Assembly: GCA_002989075.1 (NCBI GenBank)
Contig: PSQN01000004.1
Location: forward strand, 868,001-932,000
Direction of reading: 5' to 3'
DNA length: 64,000 nucleotides
DNA from: Arthonia radiata
Lineage: Eukaryota; Ascomycota; Arthoniomycetes; Arthoniales; Arthoniaceae
Under the pieces are notes generated by a model. It was not told the origin of the DNA. It searched no databases and saw only the letters and a program-made list of their open reading frames with translations. Both the position numbers and the translations under genes were made by a program. Positions 30,654 through 42,410 of this stretch are shown here, piece by piece. Position 1 is the first letter of the stretch. Every line of letters begins with the position of its first letter.

Positions 30654-31711
30654 GTGCATGCCATGTCTACTCAGCCAACATCCATCTCCTACCGGGAACA
30701 AGAGTTCCTGGCTATCTCAGGATCCCAGCCGCGCTTTGAAGTCGCCTTGTCCAATGATAACATTGCCTTTGCACATGGAGCCGGCATTTACTTCCCTCAT
30801 GAGGATTGCGTTCTTGTAACAAGCAACATCACCAGCCTCGACCCAGCCAACCCTGAGAGGAAGAGCGTGATCATCACAGAGTGCAAGCGTGGGAAGGATG
30901 GCCAATGGGCAGGTAACGACATCCCAGTGGACATCTGCTTTCCCGACGGCTGCGCAAGCTATCGAAAGGGCTTGATTTTTGCACAGCGGGGAAACTTCGA
31001 GAACCCAAGCGCACTTGTCTTCATCCCTTCCTTGCCACCTTACACGCCTACGGTCTTGCTCGACAGCTTCAATGGCCGCAAATTCAACTCAGTCAGCGAG
31101 GTAGCCGTACACCCCAGCGACGGCTCGATATGGTTTACCGATCCAGCATACGGCTACGAGCAGGGTCTTCGGCCACATCCAGAGCTCCCATGCCAGGTCT
31201 ATCGCTTCGATGAGACTGGCGACGTGCGCGCCATGGCCGATTCCTTCGACATGCCAAAAAGCCTCTGCTGGTCTCCGGATGGAGGGACCCTCTACGTGAC
31301 GGATACCGGCAAGATGCGCGGCGATGAATCTGTTGACGATATGAGACGATCTACGATGTACGTTTACTTTCTCATGCGTCTTGGGCAGATGACTGACAAT
31401 GTGTTAGATATGCGTTTGATGTCGACATCCGTCGCGCCTCGCCTTTCTTGATCAATCGTCGGCTCTTTGCATTCGTGGAAAGTGGTGTGCCGAACGCAGT
31501 CAAATGCGATGCAGTAGGGAACGTCTACAGTGGGCATGCAGATGGACTCAGCGTCTGGAATGCTGGAGGCCTCCTTCTGGGCAAATTCAAGATTGATGGC
31601 GGCGTCTCACAGTTCTGTTTCGGACGCAAAGGCGAGTTGCTGTTGCTTAACGAGCATCGGCTGATCGTTTTGACTATCAGCAAGGATGTTGAGGGCATGG
31701 CCAAGGGATAA
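30654..31711 (+). CDS. SMP-30/gluconolactonase-like beta-propeller protein
   Basis: Two exons: 30654-31357 and 31408-31711, giving 335 residues; a second Met at 30663 is equally likely as the start. The six-bladed propeller is indicated by HPSDGSIWFTDPAYGYEQG near residue 160, where Asn/Asp residues usually bind the metal. Further along are SLCWSPDGGTLYVTDTG, GVPNAVKCDAVGNVYSGHAD and a final blade with GGVSQFCFGRKGELLLLNE. Family members open lactone rings of sugars or drug-like compounds. No signal peptide was seen, so it is probably cytosolic. It could act in sugar-acid catabolism; nothing nearby settles this. Confidence 0.88.
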
Positions 31712-33817
31712 GAATGATCTGGTCAATGGAAGCGGCTGGTTGGTAAGCCAAGGGGCCTCGAGTTGTCGATGCAACGTCTCACTGGACTTGTACAAGGACA
31801 ACGAAGGGCTTCGTCAATCGTCTAATCGCAGGGATACCTAAGTATCTAAATCGGTTGGACTGCGTGCCTTAAGTATGTTCAGGCAACAGTTTCTCCAAAA
31901 ATCACGCATTCAGGTCTCCATTCTCGATGACACATCCGCTCAATATATAGTTGACGCGGATGTCGATTTTCGCTTGTTGTCCCCCATCTCGAGAGCCCTA
32001 ACACAGCTATCGCTCTGGACCCAAACGGGACGGAACAATGCAGTTACGTATTCAACAGTAAGACATTCGGCAACATAGCTGATGCTTCGCTCTCGCCATC
32101 TTACTGAATTTGCCTTTTTTTTGTTGCGGACGAGCTTCATTCGTTGTAGGCGTACTATGATAACTCTCCGCGACTGCTGATCCAGCGTTGGGATACGTAC
32201 ATGGTCAAAATTTCAATGTACTACTAGATTCGTAGTCTTACTGATGCCTTATACAATACTTTGTTGTGTTATCTTTCTAGCAGTGTTCAACGAGGGGTGC
32301 TAAACCTAATTACGGACTACTGCGCATCTCAGGATAACTTGCCGCCCCATTGTCATCGCCGATTAGCAGACTCAGCGCAGCGTCAGCAGAAATGAAAGTC
32401 CGAGTGTTTCTAGCTACGCCAGCTTCTTAGGCATGCTGCAACAGTCGTAGCTGTTCACCTAATGCAACACATCTGCTCTACATAGGAGTATGGTGAGTTC
32501 AGTCGCCATATATACTTCCCGCCGGCAACCTATCCTGATGTGCGCAGTAGGCTGTTTTAGGTCTGAGACTGCCAAGAGCATTTAGAGTCGCATCAATTTC
32601 TCACTGAAAAGCTTCTCCCAACTCCTACACTCCACTCCTTCAGATCGTTCGACGAACGTTATGTGACTGTGGGACCCTACTAGATTGCCCATGCCTTGGT
32701 ACTCTACTTCCAACTGGCAAGCTCACGGAAGGCCGCCGTGCTACAAGGCTGAGGCTGCAACAGCAAACTTTTGACCTGCGACAATAATGAGCGGCTTGCG
32801 ATCCTTTGCTTCCCTTGGATCAACTGGCGAAATTGCAGATGGTCGAGCAGTCGCTTCGCAAGAATCCTCTTCGGAGTTAGTGAGAACATACTAAGCGAAG
32901 CGAACATTGGTATACGGTGAAAGCTTAGACGCTTTTTCGCCATCACCCACTTGCTTGCTTCTTCTTCTTCTTCTACTACCACCACTACGCTATATCATTC
33001 CCTTGAGACTTGATCTGCGTTGAAAGAGCACGGAGGGAGTCTCACAGAGTAGGAATGCTCGCTTTCTTTACGTGAATCTGGTGTCCGAAGCGATCTTACA
33101 CCAGCCACGTAAAGAGCGGCGCAAATAGAACGGGCGTCAATGGGGATACTGTCATCCACACATTTAACGTCCGCCACATCCAAATGATGGTTTTCAGATG
33201 TTCAGCCCGAAACAGGACAGCTTACTTACTGCATGGAACCCGAAGCGGATCATGCTGTGCAGATAATTCGCACTTTAAGCGGCTACTTTTGACCGGTATT
33301 CAGGCTCCGGACTGCGTCAATTGATCAATTTCCAACATCTTCCCGAGCACCAGTTCATAACACCAACAGATGAGCAGCAAGCCTTGTTCACCTTCCGGTC
33401 TCAAGAGCCTTACGGCTTTGCGTGCTTCACCCGCGCGGTTGTGCCAAACCTCGACCGACTTTCCAAGGCTCAAACGACCGAGTCGTTCACCACCCTTCGC
33501 GCGGTCTGCATACACCATGGTCTGGTTTCTCTGGTCAATGCGTCCTCCTGCTGGAAGTGGCCAAAGGAACCGATGTTGAAACAAGAGGTCAATAGTACTG
33601 TGAAAAGCTTAGACGTGTATATCTTCTTGCCTCCACCCACCGTCAACATGTTGTTTTGACAGCGATCGCCTCATCCTCAGCTCTTCGTTCGTTTGCAATA
33701 GCTTCTAATTCTAATCTCATTCATTCTTTGATCCAGTCTATCAACAAGTCGTTCGTTCCTCTATTCATTCTTTCATCCCCTTCCGGATCATTACTGCTGA
33801 GCAGTACCCGGTCAACT
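31712..33817. other. Intergenic region, 2.1 kb
   Basis: No supported gene. Frames of about 90-112 codons occur (for example plus strand 33321-33659) but lack motifs. A short (CTT)n tract lies near 32960. The right end must contain the promoter of the secreted Ser/Thr-rich protein. Confidence 0.45.
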
Positions 33818-35222
33818 ATGCACACCTCCATTGTTCTGGCTCTTGCCAGCAGGTAAGTGCAAGGAACGTATTGTCTAGATGACAAATACAACATACTGAC
33901 GAGACGTAGCGCGCTCGTCGCTGCGATCCCACAGCGATACAGCAGCAATAACAACAACGCCAATACACGCAACAATTACGGGGCACCTCAATCCTCGGCC
34001 GCAGCACCGGCCCCTTATGCCACGAGTGCAGCTCGCCCATCAGCCTACAGCTCAGCAGCAGCGCCAGCGCCAGCTCCATACTCGTCTGCAGCCGCCCCAG
34101 TCTGCAGCCAGTCCATTATCACGAAGAACTCCTCAATGCCTGTAACTTCCTCGAGCGCCGTGGCTGATGTGGTAGGTCACAGATTGTCTAGATAAAGATG
34201 TCGATGGCCAAATATGCTCACTACAAACACAGGTCACGTACACCATCACCACCAGTTCTACGTCCATCTCGACAGGTTCAACCACCTCTATGGTACCTTA
34301 CACCACGACCACGCCAAGCGTAACCCAGGTACCTAGCGAGTACGCTTGTCCAATCACCACCAACTCTGTCAGCACGTCCTGCAGTACAGCAATCTCAACC
34401 CCCTGCTCCGAGTCCACATACACTTCTTGCTCGACTATCGTTGATTATGGCTCCACCACAACCAGCGACGTGACCTTGACGTCCACAGCGACCGCTTACA
34501 TCACCTCTACAACCGATATTCCAATCACCGTCCCGCAGACCATTTCCAAAATGTGCACGACTAGCAAACCATCTACTGTCATGCTCCCCTGCACCACCCA
34601 ATCGCCTTCAATCTGTCCAATCTCCAAAACTGTGACAATCCCCTCGTCCATCGTCACAAGCAGCACGAACACGCACTATGTTCCTGTGACTTCCAACTCT
34701 CCCACTTACAGCCTGATCACTACGTCCATCTGCTCCACCGCCGCGCCGGTGCCAACTTACTCAGCAGCCCCAATTCCTTCGACAAATTCTACATACTCAG
34801 CGGCCCCAGTTCCTACGTACTCAGCAGCTCCAGTTCCTACGTACTCAGCGGCCCCAGTTCCTACGTACTCAGCAGCTCCAGTTCCCACGTATTCTGCGGC
34901 AGCTCCTGTCTCATCTAACACGATTGGCTACGGAGGCAACACTGCGCCGGCCGCCAGCAGCTACCAGGCTCAGCCCACTCAAGCCGCACAATCTGGTGGC
35001 TACGGGCAAGCACCGGGGGGTCAGGCGCCAGGAGGATATGGGCAGCAGCCTGCTAATGGGTATAACGCCCCCAGCAATCAAGCACCGGGCAATAACTATG
35101 GCAGCCCGAACAACGCTGCACCTGGCGGATATGGGGGTGGTAACCAAGGCGCTGGTGGATATAGTGGCGGCGGCTACGGCGGTGGTGGTCGCGGTGGCGG
35201 CGGCAGAGGGTATGTGGTTTAG
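33818..35222 (+). CDS. Secreted Ser/Thr/Ala-rich cell-surface protein with octapeptide repeats
   Basis: Three exons: 33818-33852, 33910-34171, 34233-35222, giving 428 residues. The signal peptide (MHTSIVLALASSALVAA) is formed across intron 1. An Ala/Ser/Pro/Asn-rich segment follows, then about 150 residues of Thr/Ser-rich sequence with regularly spaced cysteines (YACPITTNSVSTSC, TPCSESTYTSCST). Next come tandem octapeptides YSAAPVPT and a Gly/Gln/Asn-rich tail ending GGGGRGYVV. Dense Ser/Thr suggests heavy O-mannosylation and a cell-wall or extracellular location. There is no hydrophobic C-terminal segment, so a GPI anchor is unlikely. No enzymatic domain is recognised. Confidence 0.8.
34794..34901 (+). 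repeat. 24-bp coding tandem repeat (YSAAPVPT)
   Basis: Four in-frame copies start at 34794, 34818, 34842 and 34866, with a partial fifth at 34890. A degenerate copy lies upstream near 34758. Copies differ mainly at third codon positions (GCG/GCA, GCC/GCT), which suggests an older expansion kept under selection for the peptide. Confidence 0.92.
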
Positions 35223-36091
35223 GCTGTCGAAGCAGTTCTGAGCGCGAGCCGCTCTGGCTGAAGAGGTTCACTTTTAAGTTCTATGGCGGCTTGGACGTTT
35301 CTGTTCAGACCGTCCCTGCCCGGTTTACTTTATCTAATTAAGGCTAATCAATTGCTATCTTGCCTTCTATGAACTCTAATTTTATGCTTAAGGGACGTTA
35401 TCTGGCTGCCATGGACACGGATGGAGTCTGAAACCCAAAATTCGGCCTTTGGAAAGGAGGCTGGCGCCATAGCTTGGTATAGCCTCCTGAAACACGAATG
35501 TCAACATTACCAGAATATGAGACGCAATATCTGTTGATAATGTGACGCTCCGAGGGTGCTCTGCATCGTCGAACTGGCATCGACATGTGTCTATAATATC
35601 AAGCACGTGTAGGAGATAAGTAATGTTGAACGACCTGGGGCGGGAGCACGCGCTGGGAGGGCGTGATGCTCTGCGAAAGCGGAGCAGAAAGTGCTGCTGC
35701 CCACATCCTTCGTCGAGCCGACGCTGCTAGTGCGCGATATCCGCGGCTTCCCATGGTGAGGTGTGATATGCAGGTCAGAGGAAACGACTCTTGCATTGAT
35801 TGGGGAGGTGGTGCCGCCAAGGCTGCGTATAGACACAAATCGCTCAATTGGGTTAATATACCATGCACGAGAAGAGGACACAGTATGCTTCTACCACCGC
35901 AAGGCTGTCAGAACATCGTAACCACTGGCTGACAAACGCTCAGACACCACCCGCCCTTCCCTATCTCCGAATCCTACAAAGACCACGCCCGGGCCAGCTC
36001 TCAATGAGTCCTCCCTGAATTTTTTGTTGCTTCACCACATCGATTTCTAGACTATCACCTTAGGCCACTGTGACGAGAGAAGACCACCAAC
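35223..36091. other. Intergenic region upstream of PDI
   Basis: About 870 bases without a supported gene. It contains the promoter of the PDI gene. No clear unfolded-protein-response element was found by eye. Confidence 0.4.
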
Positions 36092-37892
36092 ATGCCTTCC
36101 CTCCGCAGTGCTGCGCTCGCAGCTTTTGCTGCTGTTGCGGCGTCGGCAGCAAGTGATGTTACACAGCTTCAAGCAGACACCTTCGAGCCATTCGTCAAGG
36201 AGCATGACCTCGTCCTCGCGGAATTCTTCGCGCCGTGGTGCGGCCACTGCAAGGCTCTGGCGCCAGAGTACGAGGAGGCCGCAACCGCGTTGAAGGACAA
36301 GTCGATCATGCTGGCCAAGGTCGATTGCACAGAAGAAGCAGACCTGTGCCAGGAGTATGGCGTCGAGGGATACCCGACTTTGAAGGTCTTCAGAGGACCT
36401 GAAAATAACATACCATATGGCGGTCAGCGGAAAGCACCTGCGTAAGTATCCCTTTAGCCTGCTGGATCCAGAACCATCTAAACCTGTGAGGGAGCTGTTC
36501 CAGGTGTCTAGATGCTGACACATCAATAGCATCATCTCCTACATGACCAAGCAAGCCCTACCCGCCGTCTCCACAATCACGAAAGACTCAATCGAAGACT
36601 TCAAGACGGCCGACAAGGTCGTCCTAGTCGCCTACTACGACGCAAAAGACAAGACCTCTAACGAGACCTTCTCCGCCGTTGCGGACACAATGCGCGACAA
36701 CTACCTCTTTGGCGCGACCTCCGACCCCGAGCTCGCCAAGGAAGCCGGCGTCAAGACCCCGGCGATCGTGCTACACAAGCAATTCGACGAGGGCAAGAAC
36801 ACATTTGAAGGCAAGAAATTCGACAAGGACGCCATCGAGGCGTTCGCAAAGTCCAGCGCTACACCGCTGGTCGGCGAGGTCGGCCCAGAGACGTACGCGG
36901 ATTACATGGCCGTACGTTCGCACCTTTCAACCTCTGATCCCACCTGCTAACACATTTCAGGCCAAAATCCCGCTAGGCTACATCTTCGCCGAAACGCCCG
37001 AAGAGCGCGAAAAACTCTCCGCGGACCTCAAATCCGTCGCCCAGAAGCACAAAGGCGTCATCAACCTCGCCACCATCGACGCCAAAGCCTTCGGGCAGCA
37101 CGGCCAGAACCTGAACCTCGAGGTCGGCAAGTGGCCCGCCTTCGCCATCCAGGACATGGTCAAGCAGATGAAGTTTCCGCTCGACCAGAAGACCAAGTTG
37201 ACCGCCAAGAACGTGCAGAAATTCGTGGACGACTTCGTGGCCGGCAAGCTCGAGCCGAGCGTCAAGAGCGAGCCGGTGCCGAAGAGCCAGGATGGACCTG
37301 TGACCATTGTGGTGGCGAAGAATTACAGAGACGTCGTTCTGAACGATAAGCAGGATGTGTTGTTGGAGTTTTATGCGCCGTGGTGTGGTGTGAGTAGCCT
37401 TACCTTACCTGCTACCTCGTCTTACGCTTCGCACGCATACTGACACGAGCACAGCACTGCAAAGCCCTCTCCCCAAAGTACGACGAGCTAGGCGAACTCT
37501 TCGCCAACACCGGCGCGACCATCGCCAAGATCGACGCCACCGCCAACGACGTCCCCGAGGAGATCGGCGGCTTCCCCACTATCAAGCTCTACCCCGCCGG
37601 CAAGAAAGACAGCCCGATCGACTACAACGGCGAGCGCACGGTGCAGGACCTGGCGCAGTTCGTCAAGGAGAATGGGTCGAATAAGGTGGACTATAAGCTT
37701 GCGGACGTGGACGATGAGGATGAGGGAGTGGAGAGTCAGACGAAGGCTGGAGCGAGTGAGACGATGCAGCATCAGGCGCCGGCGGCGAGTAAGGCCAAGG
37801 GGGCTGCGAAGGCGGCGGGGGAGGCGGCGCAGAAGATTATGGAGGCGGGGACGGGTGGGGATGATGATCAGGATGATCATGATGAGTTGTAG
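36092..37892 (+). CDS. PDI1: Protein disulfide-isomerase, ER lumen
   Basis: Four exons: 36092-36441, 36530-36911, 36961-37389, 37455-37892, giving 532 residues. A signal peptide (MPSLRSAALAAFAAVAASAA) leads into the a domain with FFAPWCGHCKAL at about residue 50. The non-catalytic b and b' domains follow, then the a' domain with FYAPWCG/HCKAL. An acidic C-terminal extension ends in HDEL, the ER retrieval signal. The enzyme forms and rearranges disulfides in secretory proteins. Intron 3 falls between the Gly and His codons of the second CGHC site. Length and a-b-b'-a' order are standard for fungal PDI. Confidence 0.97.
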
Positions 37893-38277
37893 AGCATGCT
37901 TGTGTGCGCGAGGCATAAGATAGGTTGAGCGGTGGAGGTGGTGGTGCGATGATGCTTATGTTCACGTTTGGGGTGGGCTTACTTGGGAAAACGTCATGAC
38001 CAGTGTCAATGTATGCAGGTGGCGTGTTGGCGCTTATGAATTGAGTGCTTTGTCATTTGACCAGGAGGTTTCTGACTTCTCGCTACAACGTGTGAAGGGC
38101 GCCATTGAGTGAGTAGCTACTGCATTACGAATATATCACCTCGCAGAAGCCTAGTAGCTATCGCGCGCTGCGCGGTTATACAACAGCCGTTCGCAGGCAC
38201 CTGTATCATCCCAACTCGGCTCTCTAACAGCCACGCCTCCGATTAGCGTTCCCAGTCAGCCTGTTGACCTGCCCAGA
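37893..38277. other. Convergent intergenic region
   Basis: About 385 bases between the PDI stop and the stop of the S28 peptidase gene; it holds both 3' ends. Nothing else was seen. Confidence 0.4.
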
Positions 38278-41200
38278 TCAAGACACAGAATACTCTCCCA
38301 CCCAATCCACAATCTGCTGCACCTCCCTATCAATCACCGCTTTGGCGCCTGCATTCACATCACCATTGCGCGTCACTGTAGTTTTATGTCAGCACGGATC
38401 TGTGTGATCGCACATTTCGGCCCTCATGGGTTTGCTCTTCGACAGCAGCGGCAACCCAGAGTCAGCCTCGCCAGCAGCAAAACACGCCAAAGCGGGCAGC
38501 ACCCGCTATAGCCGCCGCCATGCGACCGTACGGTCTGGAAAGATGATCTCTTCAAACCGCATGGCGGCGGTGCGCAAATCCGCTTTCATCGCTCAAGACC
38601 GGACGCTGCTCAAAAACTCGAGAAGGAACTCACCCATATCGCTTCCATGAAACCCGCCCGGGACGACATTCACAGGCACTTGCGCGGTACTCTGCAGCGG
38701 CCCGCCCGGTCTGGAGTCACTGCTCGTGCTGGCCTAGAAACAAGACGTCAACCAGCATAGCCTCTTCTGGAGTCCATCCATGCTTGAACCGAAGCGATTT
38801 CGGGCAGCGCCACCGCGTTGCCTGCCAAGCAGTACATTTGGAGGTACAAAACGGAATACGTGGATGCTCCAAGGCTTACCTCACGCCACGGATCAAACTC
38901 GCCATTCGTGTAGATCAGGCGCGTTGTATTGGTGATATCCCAGCCTAGGCAAAAGTTAACAAATGTATTCACAGCCGCTACGATGATCGCTTGAGCCTGG
39001 AAGAAGGGTGCAAAAAGACTCGCGCCGGCCCTTGGACATCACAGTGAACTGGCTGGCGCAGATTAGTGAATGTAAGAAAAGCTGGGACATACCGCCAGTA
39101 TAGGCATTTACGCCAGCTTCGTTGAGACCGCGATTGTACCCAAACGTGAAGCCGTCCTCTGCCGGCTGGAAATAGAGGTCGCATTGGCGTTGCCAGTACT
39201 CGGGGGTCACGAGCCGAGACACGATGCTGGGCTGTCCTGCTGGCGCACCATCCTGCCAAAAGCCGAAGGGCTCGTTGCAGAGCATCCTGAGAGAAGCAGT
39301 GAGCTCAAAGATATCTGTTAGCGAGAGGCTTGAGGAATTTACCACTGCCATTGGCGATCGATGGTGTTTGTAACTGTTCTATCAGTGAACAGCGGGCTCT
39401 GAGGATTGTAGGTGTCGAAACACGAGACGTCACGGGGATCAGTAAAGTAGTCGTACGTGCTGGCGCAGAAATCCGGTATGAGGGTGTCATTGACCCACTG
39501 AAGAGAGCTGATCAGCTTGCTGCCATTTACGTTTGAGTAGCGGTACACACGACTTACTGTAGCATAACCAGCAAGCGCCTTCTCCAGTCCTACACCTTCG
39601 GCACCCGGAAGGGGCACTGTCGTGTTCGGATTAACATTCTCGATGGCATCACACCATTCGTAGAACCCATCACCGCCATAGAATTGGTTGCTTTGCCTGC
39701 GCGCTTCATGTCAGCATACGGCATACTGCGCAGCAACTGCTTCAGCGACAACGCAATCTCAAGAGCATCCATTGCAGCAGCCCCAGCGCCGAGCTGGCAG
39801 AGACCGCTACAAAAAGAAGAGAAGAACCTGGGAAACGCTGCAAGACGTACCCTAGATGCCAGCATTAGCACAATCATGCTCTAAGGACAGGAGTCAGCAT
39901 CATACAAAGCCAAGGCGCCCATTCGATGGCAGCTCCAAAGTCATCGTTATGCTCTAGCTCTCCGAGACCAAAGCTATCCTTGAGCGCTTGCTGCTCCTCT
40001 GTAGTGCCGGTTGTGAACACTGAATCGATGTGACCGATTACCAGCGAGACGTCCGTAGAGCAGTTCGTGGGCATGCCGAGCTGGACTGGGGCGAAATATG
40101 ACCTGAGTGTTTCCAGTGTCAGCATGTGGTTTCAAAAGGTCCGGAAACAAATGCTAAGAGGGCGCGCTGAGCGATGGCGCTGCTGTCAAAGAGCAGATGC
40201 ACTGTCAGCGTATCTTGAGAGCATCGAACTGTTCTCAACGCCAGAGTAGTGCTGCACTTTCGGGCTCAGGCACGCCCTGCACACGCTCTAAAGGTGCTGC
40301 TTTCCAAGAATACGGTTCCGACCAGACACAAGCTTTGATACTGCTGCCGCTGGTGAAAGCTGGAGCAACGGCAAGCTGCGAAGTACGCAGTGCTGCTACG
40401 TAGAGACTGGACAAGGGCAGCCTCGGTCAAGAGCCAGCTCATGGCCGAAACCATGTCCCAATCTTGCTTCTGATGAGCTGCGCTGGCTTAAAGGTAAGGT
40501 TCAACGTTCGAGCCTCTACCATGCTCAGGCTCGACCGAAGCCGCACCTTTGAAGAGCAGCCATACTCGTCGTGCTAGATCATTGCGATGCTGCTTTTGAG
40601 CAACTCCGCCATCTTGCCTTTCACACCACAAATTAACGTGCAAGAAGGCTGAGAGCGGACACTGACCAATAATCATACACCGCCTGCACCGGTGCACTAC
40701 TCGCAATATATGCCCAAAACGTACCTGGCTGCACAGAGGCTGTCCAGGCCGCCAGAGCACCGCTATAAGAGGCGCCCATGAGAATCCATGGAGCGACATC
40801 AGCTTTGCTAGAGCCCGTAGGATCGAAGGGTAAGTCGACGGTGTTCGCGAAGTTCGTGAGATCGGATATCGAGTTCGCAAGCGTCAGATAGCGCAAGTTC
40901 GATGTTGTGAGGTCGGCATACGGCGAGCTCTTGCCCCAGTAGCGGTGTTCAAGGACTATCACCGCAGCACCAATGCGTTGCGCGATCACGCCTGTTGTGC
41001 GGTTGACACCTGCGTCGCTTGTCAGCACGTACGCCTGTCAAGTGAAGGTCTTTGACCGCCGCCTCGGGTGCTCAGATGCTGGCGCTGCTTCCATGCGGGG
41101 TGCTAGACGGATGATAACTTATATCGCAGCTGCTCTAAGTCTCACACAGCTCGCCGCAGCTGCCCTAAGCACCCGCCTAGAGGGACACACAACCAAACTC

Positions 41201-41745
41201 ACCAAGATAACTCGTATAAGGCGCCGCCTCCACTTCACCAGGCGTAAACAGCACCTACCCATCCTCATTAGCCCATCGCTCCTTCCCAAGCCCCCCTACT
41301 CCCCTACCCGATCCCCACACGCGCCTTCCCCATCAGATCATGAACAAACTCACAACCGGGCCCCCAGGACTCCAAAACTCATCATTCCAATAATAAAACT
41401 GCTCGAAAGTCCCTAAAGCGGTGTTGTCATGGTCGATAAACTGGCTGAACGTGGCATTGCCCATGCGCGCTGGGGCAGCACCATTGCGTCCTGGGAGGCG
41501 GAAGTTGTTACGAAGTTGGATTGCGCCGTCGATTCTGGGGGTGTTAGCAGATGCGATGGATGGAAGGTGCTTGGTTGCGGTGTTGAAGGGGTGGGGTGGA
41601 TGGCGTGGGTTGATGTGGGTGTGTTTCGAGGGGGAGGGTGTGGTTGTGGGGATGATGTAGGTCGCTTTGTGAAGGTGAGTTGGACGTACTTGAGCGCAGC
41701 ACTACATATGGCGAGCGCAGCCAGCAGTAGTATTGGGAGCACCAT
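38278..41745 (-). CDS. Secreted S28 family prolyl endopeptidase/Pro-X carboxypeptidase
   Basis: A multi-exon gene. Exons joined with confidence: 41745-41690, 41534-41354, 41254-41203, 41009-40667, 40102 to about 39918, then about 39705 to 38880 with further short introns, 38733-38634 and 38375-38278. The signal peptide is MVLPILLLAALAICSA. S28 landmarks are FSQFIDHDNTALGTFEQFYY, VLFTPGEVEAAPYTSYL and EHRYWGKSSPY. The catalytic Ser lies in MGASYSGALAAW, the Asp in YTNGEFDPWRE, and the His in PGGFHGSDM. The order resembles Aspergillus acid prolyl endoproteases, which cleave after proline outside the cell. The join near 39.7-39.9 kb (between APWL and NQFYGGDGFYEW) is unresolved by one base. Several introns are long (564, 258 and 146 nt). 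Confidence 0.85.
38512..38570. repeat. Inverted repeat able to form a hairpin, inside the last S28 intron
   Basis: Two perfect 13-nt arms, ccgccgccatgcg at 38512-38524 and its reverse complement at 38558-38570, are separated by a 33-nt loop. The loop contains the small palindrome ccgtacgg. It sits in the 258-nt intron inferred between GFHGSDM and the C-terminal exon. Confidence 0.8.
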
Positions 41746-42410
41746 GATAGTGGTTGGTTTGGGTGTTCAAGGGCCGCGGTGATTGTTTTCGTGCGTTCTC
41801 AGGAGCGCTGCCTGGGTCTTGTAAAGCTATGGATTTTCAACCTGCATAGAAGAGGCTGTGAGATCATCGGGACATATTAGCGTATACTCTCCATTATGCC
41901 TTCCTACAATATCAGCTCGTCTAGGGAGGTAGGTGCCATATCAGCACCCTTGACCTCGGTGCGTGACCTCCTGCACGCGCGTGCAACGTCATTGCACAAA
42001 GCGAAGGCATTACCCAGTAAGTCTCAACACTTCAGCATCGAAGCAGACAGTAGCGCGTGGAGCGACGTTCCTCAAGCGCGCTGGAATGCTACAGTAAGGT
42101 CAGGCGCGCCTTCCCGATTAGGCCAAATCCGTGCATGTCTTAAGTAGGCGCAGATCAGCTGTGAATGTTAGCGGCAGATCACAGAGATAGTGTGCTTATC
42201 TTCCTGTCAGGATGTTTGTATTTGTGTATAAGTACATTGCTACATCATTCAGCTTGGGTATACCCTCTTGCCTTCATTGGGAATCTACTTGCCGTCAGTC
42301 TTTGAGGATACATCCAGTACGTATCATTAGAAATCTTTCCCTGTACGCCTCGCTAAACGCAATGTGAAAAACGACTAAACGCCTGCATCCAAATATCGTC
42401 AACGGTTTGG
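41746..42410. other. Intergenic region between S28 peptidase and MED14
   Basis: About 665 bases upstream of the peptidase gene and downstream of MED14. No coding signal was seen. Confidence 0.4.

Noticed and set aside
32704-32985. Minus-strand frame beginning MVVVEEEEEA
   Set aside because: The start is produced by a (CTT)n microsatellite, and the rest has no motif or splice partner.
33321-33659. Plus-strand frame of 112 codons upstream of the surface protein
   Set aside because: No homology seen by eye, no clear promoter or intron signals, and a competing minus-strand frame of similar length.
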